This document shows positions 10,270 to 39,300 of a stretch of 64,000 bases of DNA, in pieces. The position numbers and the translations under genes were made by a program. Under the pieces are notes generated by a model. The model made no database searches and had not been told where the DNA came from. It worked only from the letters and a program-made list of their open reading frames with translations. Origin of the DNA: Asterias rubens. Its lineage: Eukaryota > Echinodermata > Asteroidea > Forcipulatida > Asteriidae. The stretch is from the NCBI RefSeq assembly GCF_902459465.1, contig NC_047062.1, forward strand, positions 1,862,501-1,926,500, written 5' to 3'. Numbering within the stretch: the stretch's first letter is position 1; each line of letters starts with the position of its first letter.

Positions 10270-10880
10270 TTTGCAGGACTATAGAAAACCACTGATTGTA
10301 CAGCTTATCACGACAAGTATCACAATATTGTTTTGTCATACGTTCACAGCTTGCCAAGCATCATTCACTGCGGATGGATCTGAGCCTGGCCTCCTTTGGA
10401 ATAATATCAACAACCTCAGCTCTGGTCATGATATCATTTGCAGAGACTACTACAGTAATGATGATAGGTATGTAGGAAGAATGGAAAACACCTCAGCCGA
10501 TCAGCTTAAGGTGGAACCCAATCCCTTGTTTTGAAAAACCCGCGTTTTTTTCCCACGCAGGAAGAATAATCCATATTGGAATACACGCAGCAGAAACGTT
10601 TCTCAGTTCAACATTATTTTGATAACCCTCGCTCTTAAACCACTTTCCTTTGAAGGGTTTTGTTTCTCAAAATGGTATACATTATCAACAGCAGTGCCTC
10701 TTACCAAGAAAGTTGTTATGGTCATTAATTTCTTGAAGTAATTACCAAAGGTTTACCCAAAATTAAATTCATATTTCTTAGTGTAATTGCATCCTTAGCC
10801 ACTAATAATGACCGTTCGAAACCTATTATTCACGCAAATTGTTGTGTGATTTACGATTGATTTTCTCCTTTTTCCCATCA
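10270..10880. other. Spacer upstream of the SLC46-like exons
   Basis: A possible exon at 10277-10467 is bounded by TTGCAG and AG|GTATG and encodes a hydrophobic stretch, but its end phase does not join the next exon at 10882. It is not recognisable as SLC46. Nothing else is seen. Confidence 0.35.
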
Positions 10881-10881
10881 G

Positions 10882-13726
10882 CGCCTTTTGTCGGCATGTT
10901 TGTTGGCTTTCCAAGCCTCATTCTAAATGCTATCAAATCAAAGCTTGTCGAGCCTTACGAATACGGTAAGTATTTCAGTTTTACCTCACATTTTGAAAAG
11001 TAACAGTCATCTTTGACAGCATGACTATAGGCATCACATATAAATTATAGTGGTTCCGAGAACGTGACAACCCGGCGTCTCTTATACTACAAGTGCTTAA
11101 TGATGAATAAGGGTACAGACTATTACAAATTTCAGCCTCGGTTATAGTATTACATTAGGTTGCGCCCCCACAGAACTGTTAAATTTTGGGGATTGAAGAA
11201 ATATTTGAAGCCTCTTTGTACACCTTGCTTTGCCCAGGACAAGCTTGCATTCTGGATGCTCTGTGGTGCAATCTTAGGCCAATTAGAGGCATAATTGATA
11301 GACGAAACAGAACATTTAGCCTTCAAAATTTGAGCAGTAGAATTTGGGCCTTTTGGATTCCAGCATCATCAAGGGAGGATCTAGACGACACTTTTAGGGG
11401 GGGGGGGTCAATCTGTCAAAGATGGAGCAACCGCCCCTCCCTGTTTACGGGCCTGCTTACTTCGTAGATGAATAGTCTTGAAGTCATTCCAGGGGCTCAC
11501 CTGGGTCAGCACCAAGTGCCCTGCTTGTAGAACGGGTCACTTGGGGCTGGCCCGAGGTGCATGACGTCGTTCGATTAGCTCTTGTCAGGGGCTCACCGGA
11601 ATGAGCCCCGCGGGGTTGACTCAGGGAAGCTAATCGAACGCACCCATTACTGAGTAGAGATCAGTGGCTAGTACCCGTCTTTTTTTACTGGAATGATAAA
11701 AATAATATCTTGCCTCCGATTTATCAACAGGAGCTCTGTTCGCGTTCACCGCTCTTATACAAACACTGACCTCAACGGCAGGATCGGCCATGTTTAGCAG
11801 TATCTACGCAGCCTCGCTAGCAACTTGGCCGGGACTTGCCTTCATGGTTACAGCTTTAATTTACGTGGTGTCGCTCGGCTTAATTTCGTGAGTGGAAAGA
11901 ATGGTTTATTGACCTGCAAGTTTCCTTCTGGGTGAACATCATCAATGATTCTGAATTCTAAATCTGAGGTCTCGAAATCAAATTCGTGGAAAATTACTTC
12001 TTTCTCGAAAACTATAGCACTTCAGAGGAAGCCGTTTCTCACAATGTTTTATGCCATCAACCTCTCCCTATTACTCGTTACCAAGTAAGGTTTTATGATA
12101 ATAATTATTTTGAGTATTTACCAATAGTGTCCACTGCATTTAAGCCAGGAGAAAAAAAAAACACTTTTATGATACTGCAGGGGGAGCTCACTATAAGAAG
12201 CAAAGCTTATAAGCGTGAGTCCCAGCATTTCAGTGCTTATTAAACAAACCAAAATATGACTGCATTGTCGTAGTTTTAATAGATGTTAAATTTGCATCGG
12301 GGATAAAGAATATTAATTTTTGGTTTTTACCCATATACACCGATGTGTGTAGCACTGTATACTGAAAAAATCACAGGCCTTTTACTCGGGTTGGATTCGA
12401 ACCCACGACCTTTGCAAATCTAGAGTGATTTTTGTCAAATGTTATGCTGATTTATAGGCAAGATTATCAAGAAAGGTACTTTGTAAATTGAAAGTCTCTT
12501 ATGAAAGTTTCAGCTGAATACAGTGTGAGCTGCTATTGTCATAGTTGTGTTGGAACAGCGATTGCAATCAATACACTTAACTTTAATTGTGTCACTATCA
12601 GTCCTGACAGCCTCACACATTGGTTTTCGGAAGACAACGTTTACCGACGCAATTTTCATGACATTTATGTTAATTAAACTACCTGTGAACAATTAGGTGA
12701 CAGAAAACAGCAGTTTGAACGTTTGATTTTAACATCGCTCTTTTTTCTTTCTTTTTTAAAGATACCTCTGGTTCGATATGAAGAAAGCAGCAGAGGATGA
12801 CCAGAGATATCAAAGTGGTAGGTTGCATTATTTAAAATTAAACAATAACAACAAACAAACATTTGCTTTAATGTACCCAGAGGTTCTTAAGGGGATGACA
12901 CAGAATTGAAATAAAACACTTTAACAATGTCTTGACTTTGTATTCTATTTCTAGTATGTGATTTACATTCTAGTAGAAAATAGAAATTTGCTCGTGGTCT
13001 TCTCCTCATGTTGTAATAATTACACCAGTGGTACCGCTGCCACCACATCCCGTATTTCCATTACTGCTGCTTCGAGTTCGGTGGTATCAATTGTCAGATG
13101 TTGTCTACTCAGCGCATCTTCGGTCTAAAAACAGTTTTAGAGATAACTCGATGGTAAACACAATAACCATTGCAAGGATTATTCTTCCATAATGTGGGAC
13201 GTGTTACCAAATTATCTTCTTACCGTAATTCTTACATAATGCTAGCAGGACATCTCAACCAGGGTAATCTTCTGATTATGATAATTCTGTACCTCTCACC
13301 AGTAAGACCACAGCTGGGAGCTACTCTAGGTCGACCAAAAAAAAAACACAACTTTGGTTTCAAACAGCCGAACTTAACCTAGCATTTACATTGGCTCGGC
13401 TCATGACAAGATCGACGTCTGAAACCAAGACGCTCCAGAGGCGTTCCGAACGACTGTAATAGTCGGTCTTTCGACTTCCAGCGCGCCCAGTCGCAACTGT
13501 TTCAGGCGTCGAACTTAAGATTTCATGTATTTAATTCCGAATTTGGTTCGGTGCAACTGTCTGAAACGGGCGTAAGGTAGTCTTTCCGGTCCCTCTCTGG
13601 TGGTGCCCAACGCATGGCACGTTCTCAATACAATGTTTCAAACCCCACTTCTCTTTTCTTTTGTTTATCACAGATGATGGAAGCGGGTATGAGAAAGTAG
13701 ACACTACAGACGAGGAGTCCGATTGA
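10882..13726 (+). CDS. SLC46-like transporter, last four exons (partial)
   Basis: Four exons with GT-AG borders and matching phases: 10882-10965, 11731-11887, 12762-12817 and 13674-13726 (TGA stop at 13724). The first two encode the C-terminal membrane segments of a major facilitator protein: a helix with the motif AIKSKLVEPYEYGALFAF, then MFSSIYAASLATWPG and the last helix ending YVVSLGLISYLWFD. The SKLV...E.GALF pattern and following helices match SLC46 transporters (proton-coupled folate/solute carriers). The last exons give a hydrophilic tail with YEKVDTTDEESD, acidic and possibly a Tyr-based sorting signal. The N-terminal ten or so helices are not visible anywhere to the left in this window, so the rest is either far upstream or absent. 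Intron 1 holds a family H MITE, intron 2 a half family A MITE and a SINE. Confidence 0.7.
11488..11645. mobile_element. Family H MITE, short copy
   Basis: Carries the GGGTCACTTGGGGCTGGCCC and GAGGTGCATGACGTC blocks and the terminus GGGAAGCTAATCGAACGCACCCA shared (with small changes) with 50130-50395. It lies in intron 1 of the SLC46-like gene and includes an internal GATTAGCT / AGCTAATC inverted pair. Confidence 0.7.
11945..12142. mobile_element. Family A MITE, half element
   Basis: Reverse orientation relative to 9733-10120: starts at the GAGGTCTCGAAATC centre, runs through the TTCTCACAATG block and ends ACCAATAGTGTCCACTGCAT then TTAA. Only one arm is present; the break is at the internal palindrome. 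Confidence 0.8.
12295..12435 (-). mobile_element. SINE family S1, minus strand
   Basis: On the minus strand: GCAAAGGTCGTGGGTTCGAA (B box) then CCCGAGTAA, a CTGTGATTTTTTCAGTATAC block, CACATCGGTGTATATGGGT and a tail that includes CTTTATCCCCGATGCA. The same body is at 23392-23500, 25768-25945 and 38165-38270; the tRNA head of the family is at 18131-18225. Confidence 0.75.
12820..13670. other. Intron 3 of the SLC46-like gene
   Basis: No exon or full mobile element recognised. Around 13320-13560 there are GC-richer stretches with paired GGTTTC/GAAACC and GTTCGG/CCGAAC words that may be the decayed arms of another foldback repeat. Confidence 0.3.
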
Positions 13727-13979
13727 GAAACTGGACCACTTATTCCTCCGTGGTGAAGCTAACCCTCCGAAAACATTCAAATTGCCGTCTGGTAACTTTT
13801 ATCACAACGGATTGGTCTTCCTGGGTGCTTACAGCTCGGTAACAGATAGTAGCCAAACTTCTTTACACGTCTTTCATGTCCAGCCTTTCAGGTCCAGAGC
13901 GCAGCACTTTTGCAACAAACGGAAGTAAAGAATGAGCTTGAGCTTGACGAATGTGAATTCCTAAAAACAAAATGGCTTG

Positions 13980-14315
13980 CCGGTGTCAGATGCAATTGTG
14001 TCCGCCATGCAATACTGTCCGCTTCGGACACTTTTGCATATGCGGCCGAACGTTTCCCATGTCATTCACGACATCTTTTTATAGCTTCATGATGACATGC
14101 ACTTGTAAACAAAATGGCGAACGTGTTCCGTCGATCAAGGGCGTTTAATTTACTGCACGGACGGTTTTGCACGGGGGCGGACACAACTGCATATGCAAAT
14201 GTGTCCGGTCGGACACAACTGCATTGTGCAGCAGCGTCCGGGCGGACACGATTGCATATGCAAAAATGTCCTCCGGAAAGTATTGCATAGAGGACATAAT
14301 TGCATGCGACACCGG
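13980..14315. mobile_element. Foldback element with GCATATGC and GGACA hairpins
   Basis: Left end GCCGGTGTCAGATGCAATTG and right end CATAATTGCATGCGACACCGG are inverted copies; the match continues through TGTCCG, CATGCAATACT and TTTTGCATATGC. Between the arms, units of the form CGGACACAACTGCATATGCA then GTGTCCG repeat with about a 35-45-bp step. It lies just downstream of the SLC46-like stop codon. Confidence 0.7.
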
Positions 14316-14764
14316 TCCATGTTCCCCCTTATTCTTGATCCGAAACATCTATAAGTGTCAGAAACTATACTATGCGCACCACCTGAACTACCCAAGTACA
14401 AGTTTTTGACAAAAAGTGGGCTACGTCCATTTTGGAATTGCTAAACTTTTCATGGAAATTTGAGAAGTTGTGTGAAAAACCCAAAGAAACCACATGCCTG
14501 GTATACCAGTAAATTGATTGTTTGTTTATCCCCTTTACCGAGCTATAGAAACATTTAATATTTTGCACTTTAAAGCAGCCATTGGGCCAATCACCACAAG
14601 GTCAAAAACTTCCAGCCGAAACATGGCGTATTTGCAGCAACCCTTTAACAGGTAAAACGTCAGTTTAATTCACTAATTTGTTCACTAAAAGTAGGACGGG
14701 TCAGCACTTACCCAATCACTGTCTAATTATGTTGTTCTGTATCGGTCGATAGGCCTATATTATG
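14316..14764. other. Unassigned DNA
   Basis: No gene or repeat family recognised between the foldback element and the next MITE. Confidence 0.4.
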
Positions 14765-15151
14765 TTAAAGGCAGTGGACACTATTATTGGTAATTACTCA
14801 AGATAATTATTGGCATAAAACCTTACTCGGTAAAGAGTAATGGGGAGAGGTTGATAGTATAAAACATTGTGAGAAACGGCTCCCTCTGAAGTGACGTAGT
14901 TTTGGAGAAAGAAGTAATTTTCCACGAATTTGATTTCGAGACCTCAACATTAGAACTTGAGGTCTCGAAATCAAGCATCTGAAAGCACACAACTTCGTGT
15001 GACAAGGGTTTTTCTTTTCTTCATTATCTCGCAAGTTAGATGACCGATTGAGCTCAAATTTTCACAGGTTTGTTATTTTATGCATATGTAGAGATATACC
15101 AACTGTGAAGGCTAGTCTTTGACAATTACCAATAGTGTCCACTGCATTTAA
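14765..15151. mobile_element. Family A MITE, full length
   Basis: Complete copy: TTAAAGGCAGTGGACACTAT ... TAGTGTCCACTGCATTTAA, with the GATTTCGAGACCTC / GAGGTCTCGAAATC centre. Confidence 0.95.
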
Positions 15152-15388
15152 CTTCATGTAGAGTTAGTTTTGTAAGGGAAAATAATATGTTAATTTCGAA
15201 GGTAGGAGATTTGTTTTGGTTTGTTTATTGTAGTGAGGTTAATTTTACATCCAGCAGTTTGTGTCTCCCTTGTTAATCTTGGGTGCCCGTGAAACGAAAA
15301 CAAAATGGGTCAACACATAAGATTTTGTGAAAGTTATGTTTTGTAGTTTTATACGAGACGAGCACTCGTTCTTGCTTGATTAAATTGT

Positions 15389-15733
15389 TTAAAGCCATTG
15401 GACACTTTCTGAACAGAACAAAAATTTAAAGTTCACAGATTTACAAATAACTTACAGGGTTTACAGAAGGTAATGGTGAAAGACTTCCCTTGAAATATTG
15501 ATAACAAAATTTAAAACAACTATCAATTCTCGATATCGAGAATAACGGATTTATTTTAAACACACGACACGGCGAAACGTGCACCAGGGTGGGTTTTCCC
15601 GTTATTTTCTCCCGACTCCGATGACCGATTGAGCATAAATTTTCACAGGTTTGTTATTGTATATATAAGTTGTGATACACGAAGTCTGGGCCTTTGGACA
15701 ATACTGTTTACCGATGTTGTGCGATTGCTTTAA
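15389..15733. mobile_element. Family B MITE
   Basis: Starts TTAAAGCCATTGGACACTTT. Shared B blocks follow: TTACAGGGTTTACAGAAGGT, CTCGATATCGAGAATAACGG centre, CCCGACTCCGATGACCGATT, TTTTCACAGGTTTGTTATT. The right terminus is decayed (GCGATTGCTTTAA). It shares the ACAGGTTTGTTATTT block with family A. Confidence 0.85.
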
Positions 15734-15957
15734 CACTACACACAGAAAGCTCAGAGAAAAAGGGTTCAAACTTTGTAACATTTCCTTCTTTTATTTCAAT
15801 CAGTACATTTTACAAAAGACTGATTTATGACACAGTGACTATGCTGCAGTCATAAATACAACTTACAGCTTCAAATAAACAAGATTAATCCCGTTTTATA
15901 GCAAACACAAATAAATATTTATCTCTTAATATTTTCTTGTTCTTTCATTCAATTTCA

Positions 15958-16343
15958 TTTACAGGCAGTGGACACTATTGGTAATTACTCAAAATAATTG
16001 TTAGCATAAAAACTAAATTGGTAATGAGCAATAGAGAGCTGTTACTAGTACAACACATTGTGAGAAACGGCTCTCTCTGAAGTAACGTAGTTATTGAGAA
16101 AGAAGTAATTTTCCACGAATTTAATTTCGAGACATCAGAATTAGTTTTTGAGGTCCCGAAATCAATCATCTGAAAGCACACAACTTCGTGTGACAAGTGT
16201 GCTTTTTTATCCATTATCTCGCAACTTCGCTGACCAATCGAGTTCAAATTTTCACAGCTTTGTTATTTGTGTATATGTTGTGATACACCAAGTTAGAAGA
16301 CTGGTCTTTGACAATTACCAAAAGCGTCCATCAGTGTATTTAA
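15958..16343. mobile_element. Family A MITE, full length
   Basis: GGCAGTGGACACTATTGGTA at the left and CAATTACCAAAAGCGTCCAT near the right end. The left TTAA is mutated to TTAC and the right arm has a short insertion before TTTAATT. Confidence 0.85.
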
Positions 16344-17542
16344 TTACTCTGTATCTTTTACAAAATGCGTTTGATATAATAAAGTCCCAGTTGAAAGGTC
16401 AAAAACCTGCTGAATTTGTTCATTTTGTCTTTCATGGATTTCAAACAGAGGTGGTCTTTATTCTTAATAATATTTACACAAACAAAACGGAATTCGTCAA
16501 TAAAGCAATACTGACAATTCAATGGTATACTTTTATAAGACACTAGGTGACAACCGACTTAAAACCGGGTAAACAATATATAGTCTTGGAAGAGCCTGAT
16601 TGCTCAGTGTGATGTAAACAGTATAAGTTATCACACGAGCGCGAGTGGAAAACGAAAATATATAACGCTTCTGCGTCGTCCCTTATCCAACAATGAAGAT
16701 AACGTATTTATCTTCAAGCAAACTTGGTGCAAGACATAGAACACACAAGACGCAGGTAGTGATATGCAATATAGGTTTGTATCACCATTCCATTCTGCAA
16801 ATCTGACTTGAGGATTAGCGCAAACTTGAAGATAATGGAAAATGACTGGCTATTTCTCAAACTCTCACAATGTCACCCATTGGTCGGAAGTTACTGCAGG
16901 ACACTTTAATAAATCCTCGATTCTGATTGGTACTGTCGAGCACTGACATTGATCTGCGCATTGTGCACAAAAACTCTTTGGCAGTCTTTTATTTGCTGTT
17001 TTTTCCCAAATTCAAAAACAACTCAAGTCCAGCACAAATTAAGAATATTCATATCTTAAATTTTAATTCTCATATTTTTAGATTCTCAACACCACTAAAA
17101 AATGTAAAATTCTTCCCTTCTTTGAAGCTTAAGAATTATGCCAAATACCAGCCTTGATGCGGATGTTCGGATCCGTACAAATGTATACCTTTGACCTCGC
17201 ATCCATTTGACATGAAGATTCGCAGTCAAATCCTACGTACTTGTATACGTATAAAACACAGTCATTGAAAACTTACATCACTGCAAGTTTATCTAATGAA
17301 ATCATTGCCACCAAGAATTCATTGGGCTCAGAAGACCAGTGCTACTTAGTATACTGAACATGTGCTACAAAACATACCAATGGATGGCACACTACACAGT
17401 CATATCCTACATGTGTTAAGTTCTGTAGCACCGCAGACCTCCCTGCAATGCTAAAGAAACGTGACATCAGTGAGAATGTTCTATAGTGACTAGTACAAGT
17501 CTAGGCGTGGTGACTTTCTAACACGATGGAAGATGAAAATCT
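16344..17542 (-). other. MCM5 3' flank, possible 3' untranslated region
   Basis: Sequence downstream of the MCM5 stop codon, no coding signal. Candidate minus-strand AATAAA signals (TTTATT on the plus strand) lie at 16988-16993 and 16456-16461. I cannot tell which is used. Confidence 0.35.
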
Positions 17543-35918
<18,376 letters not shown>

Positions 35919-36366
35919 TTTGGAGAGATGGTTTTGGTACTTCAATTTTTAAATACCTGCTGCCTGTGTTTAAAGACCACTCTAGCACTGTGTTATGATT
36001 GCGGGTATTTTCCCGGGAAAACTCTTCACGTGTCAAAATCAGCGCGAAAATGGAGAAAGCGCGCCCTCTCTGTCCGGTGTCACTTCTTGGCAGGCAGTGC
36101 TCCTAGTTAATGCAGTCAATATTGGGTACTATTTACGCCTGGGTGTAAGACTTGTTCTATAAATAGACCAAAACAACAAACATCACTTCCGGTTTTGTGA
36201 CATGCCTGCAAGTCAAAGGAAGGAAAGGTCAAGGTCTAATGGAAACGCCTCCAGCAGTGTTTAGGTTTCCGTATTAAAGAATCGAGTTAAGATAAAACGT
36301 CAACTGGACCGTGTAAATCTCTACGGGTCGTGTCTTTCAAAATCAAGGTTACATTAATCTGAAGAA
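35919..36366. promoter_or_regulatory. Divergent MCM5-GMF promoter region
   Basis: The two start codons are 448 bp apart in opposite directions. A perfect 14-bp palindrome TTTTCCCGGGAAAA (36008-36021) and GCGCGAAA (36042-36049, matching the E2F consensus GCGSSAAA) lie 90-132 bp upstream of the MCM5 ATG. A CACGTG E-box sits between them (36027-36032), and an inverted CCAAT box is at 36121-36125. MCM genes are classic E2F targets, so cell-cycle control of MCM5 is expected. No TATA box is obvious. Whether GMF shares these sites is inference. Confidence 0.65.
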
Positions 36367-39300
36367 ATGGTAAGTAAAGAAAAGGAGGGATAACTTTCCG
36401 TATGGCGCCACCACTTTTTCACACGCATTTTTACAAAAAGGGATATTTCATTGAGGTAAATTAGATACTATATTATTTCATATCGAATGAAAAAGTGGTG
36501 GCGCCATACGGAAACTTTTCCAAATTGTATATCCTTAATTAAGGACCTTACTCTATCTATGCTCAAGTTAAACATGGGTTGGAATTTTGTGTGGCATTGA
36601 TAGTTAACAATGATGTTTGTTTGTGTTTTGTCATTTCATACAAACGTTGCAGTTGCACTAGATTTACAGTTCAATAGTCAATACAATTAGTAAAAACAAT
36701 CCACGATCTTATTGAGTAATTCTTATTTGCGATAACGTAACCCTCCTCCCAATGGCGGTAGGAGTGTTACGTTATTGCAACAATGATCATCTGAGTAAAT
36801 TCAGAGGATAATTTTGTTTTTTTATGAATGACAAAGTGTTTTATAAGATAGTGCCCGTATACAGTGGATAATTAGCCAAGGTTGGACTCCTCTGTGTTGC
36901 ATCAGTGCAGTGGCTATGGACCTTTTCGCAAATACCCATTGTGCGAGTGCTTACTTGATGAGGTGCATGCTGGTCGAGCTAGCGATTATCAAACTTGAAC
37001 GCTACATATAGGTAAACCAGCATGCACCTCATTCCACCAAGTGTCGAAGTTTTGCAATAAGTATAGGCCTAATGGTGGCACTGACTTCCTATCAGTATCA
37101 GGGCTAATGCCGGTGGAAAGCCGCACTGGCTAGAGTTTGATTTAAGCAGGTGTCCTTCTTGATATACTAAAGTACATGCTTCAGTGGCCGCATAAATAAC
37201 CAATATTTTCAATCGTTGTTTTAAAGCCATTGGACCCTTTCGGTAAACAGTGTTGTCCAAGGCCCACACTTTGTGTACCACAACTTCTATATCAAATAAC
37301 AAACCTGTGAAAATTTAGGCTCAATCGGTCATCGGAGTCGGGAGACAACAACGAAAAAACCCACCCTTGTTTCCGCGCGTTTCGCCGTGTCATGACATGT
37401 GTTTAAAATAAATCCGTAATTCTCGTTAACGAGAATTTATATTGTTTTGCTGCTTTCTCAAAAAGTAAAGCATTTCATGGAATAATATTTCAAGAGAAGT
37501 CTTTCACCATTGCCTTCTGTAAACCCTGTAAGTTATTTGTAAATCTGTGAACTTTTTTTTTTTTTTTTCTGAACCGAAAGGGTCCAATGGCTTTAAGGGA
37601 AATCAAATAAAAAATTAATTTATGGTGCAAGTCTCACAAAACAGTCACTGTGTACATATGTCTGACTTACCTTTGCTTTAGTATGAATTCAAGAGAACTG
37701 TGCGAATCATTTTATAGGAGATAAAACTCTCTAGTAGAGTTAAGGTAGAGAGTTTTATTTCTCATAAAACGATTTACACATTTCCCTTAGCAGGGCTACA
37801 GTACTTCTGGTATGGGGGCAAGGCAGAAAAGTGTAGCCAGGGTTCGATTTCACAAAGATAGTCCTAACACTAATTCTAAAGAGTTATTAAAAGCTTGAGG
37901 CTAGTCCTAACTGAACTCAAGATAAGATTAGTCATAACTCTTTGTGAAAGGCATCCCAGGCACTTCTTGCCAAGAGAGGAGTGGTCGATAATTAACATTA
38001 ATACAATGAAACGTTTTGTATATGTATTTACTTTCAGGCTCAGGCAATCCAGGTGTGTGAGATAGATGAAGAGTTGAAGGCTCAACTGAAGAAGTTCAGA
38101 TTCAGAAAAGACAAGAATATCTCAGCAATTGTCTGTAAGTCACATTGTTTAGCCAAAGTATTTAAATTTGTGGTTTTAGCCATATACACCGATGTGTGTT
38201 AGCACTGTGTGCACAGTACTTTCCTGAGCTCTGTGAAAAAAACTCACAGGCATATTACTAGGAACAGCAAAACAAAATAGAGCAGATTTGATATTGCTAC
38301 GGTTGCTCATGAAGGGACACCCTGCAGCCAAATTCATGCTAGGATTAGTCCTATCTCGAGTTAGGACGAGTGACCCATCCTAAATTTGGATTAATCTTAA
38401 CCTTTACATGATTATAGTGCAAGGCTGTGACTCTTCCTAAGTCTTAATATTAATCCTAAGTTGGGAAGAGGTTGGTGAAATCGACGGCTGGACTTGGATG
38501 CTGGAATCAACTTGTTGAATTGTACAGATTTGCTCATGTGGAAATATCAGGTCTTGCACTCTGCCCGCAGATTTGGATAATTGTCAAAGATCAGTTTCTC
38601 ACTTGTTGGTGTATTCCAACATCATTGGGCTCAATTGGTCATCGAACTTGCAACAAAATAATGAAATAAAGAAAACACCCTTGTTGCATAGAATTGTGCG
38701 TTTTCAGATGCTTGAGAGAGGCTTAACCCCTGAAGCCTTTCTCAGATTCAAACTTTCTCAGAAAATTTAAAAGGGTGTCGTTTCTAACAATGTTTTATAA
38801 TATCAACAGCTCTCCATGGTTCTTTACTAAGTGAAATTTTAAAGGCAGTGGACACTATTGGTAATTACTCAAATTAATTGTTAGCATAAAAACTTACTTG
38901 GTAACAAGCAATGGAGAGCTGTTGATAGTATAAAACATTGTGAGAAACGGCTCCCTCTGAAGTAATGTAGTTATCGAGAAAGAAGTAATTTTCCACTAAA
39001 ATATTTGAATTTGATTTCGAGACCTCAGAATTAGATTTTGAGGTCCTGAAAACACACAACTTCGTGTGACAAGGGTGTTTGTTATTTCATTAGGCTACTG
39101 TCTCGCAACTTTGACGACCAATTGAGTTTTCATAGGTTTGTTATTTTGTGCATATGTTGAGATACACCATGTGATAAGACTGGTCTATGACAATTACAAA
39201 AGGTGTCCAGTGTCTTTAAGGTCGTTCATTTTTGAAAAATTTACAAAAGTTACCCTCCCTTAAACAACAGGCAGCATCTCTATTGTGATGTAGTTGGTTT

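Noticed and set aside
10277..10467. Candidate extra 5' exon for the SLC46-like gene
   Set aside because: Acceptor and donor look fair and it encodes a hydrophobic stretch, but it ends with two leftover bases whereas the exon at 10882 needs one, and the peptide is not SLC46-like.
15975..16247. Recurring peptides of the LQREPFLTM type in many open frames
   Set aside because: They are translations of family A MITE arms at each copy; the elements have no coding capacity.
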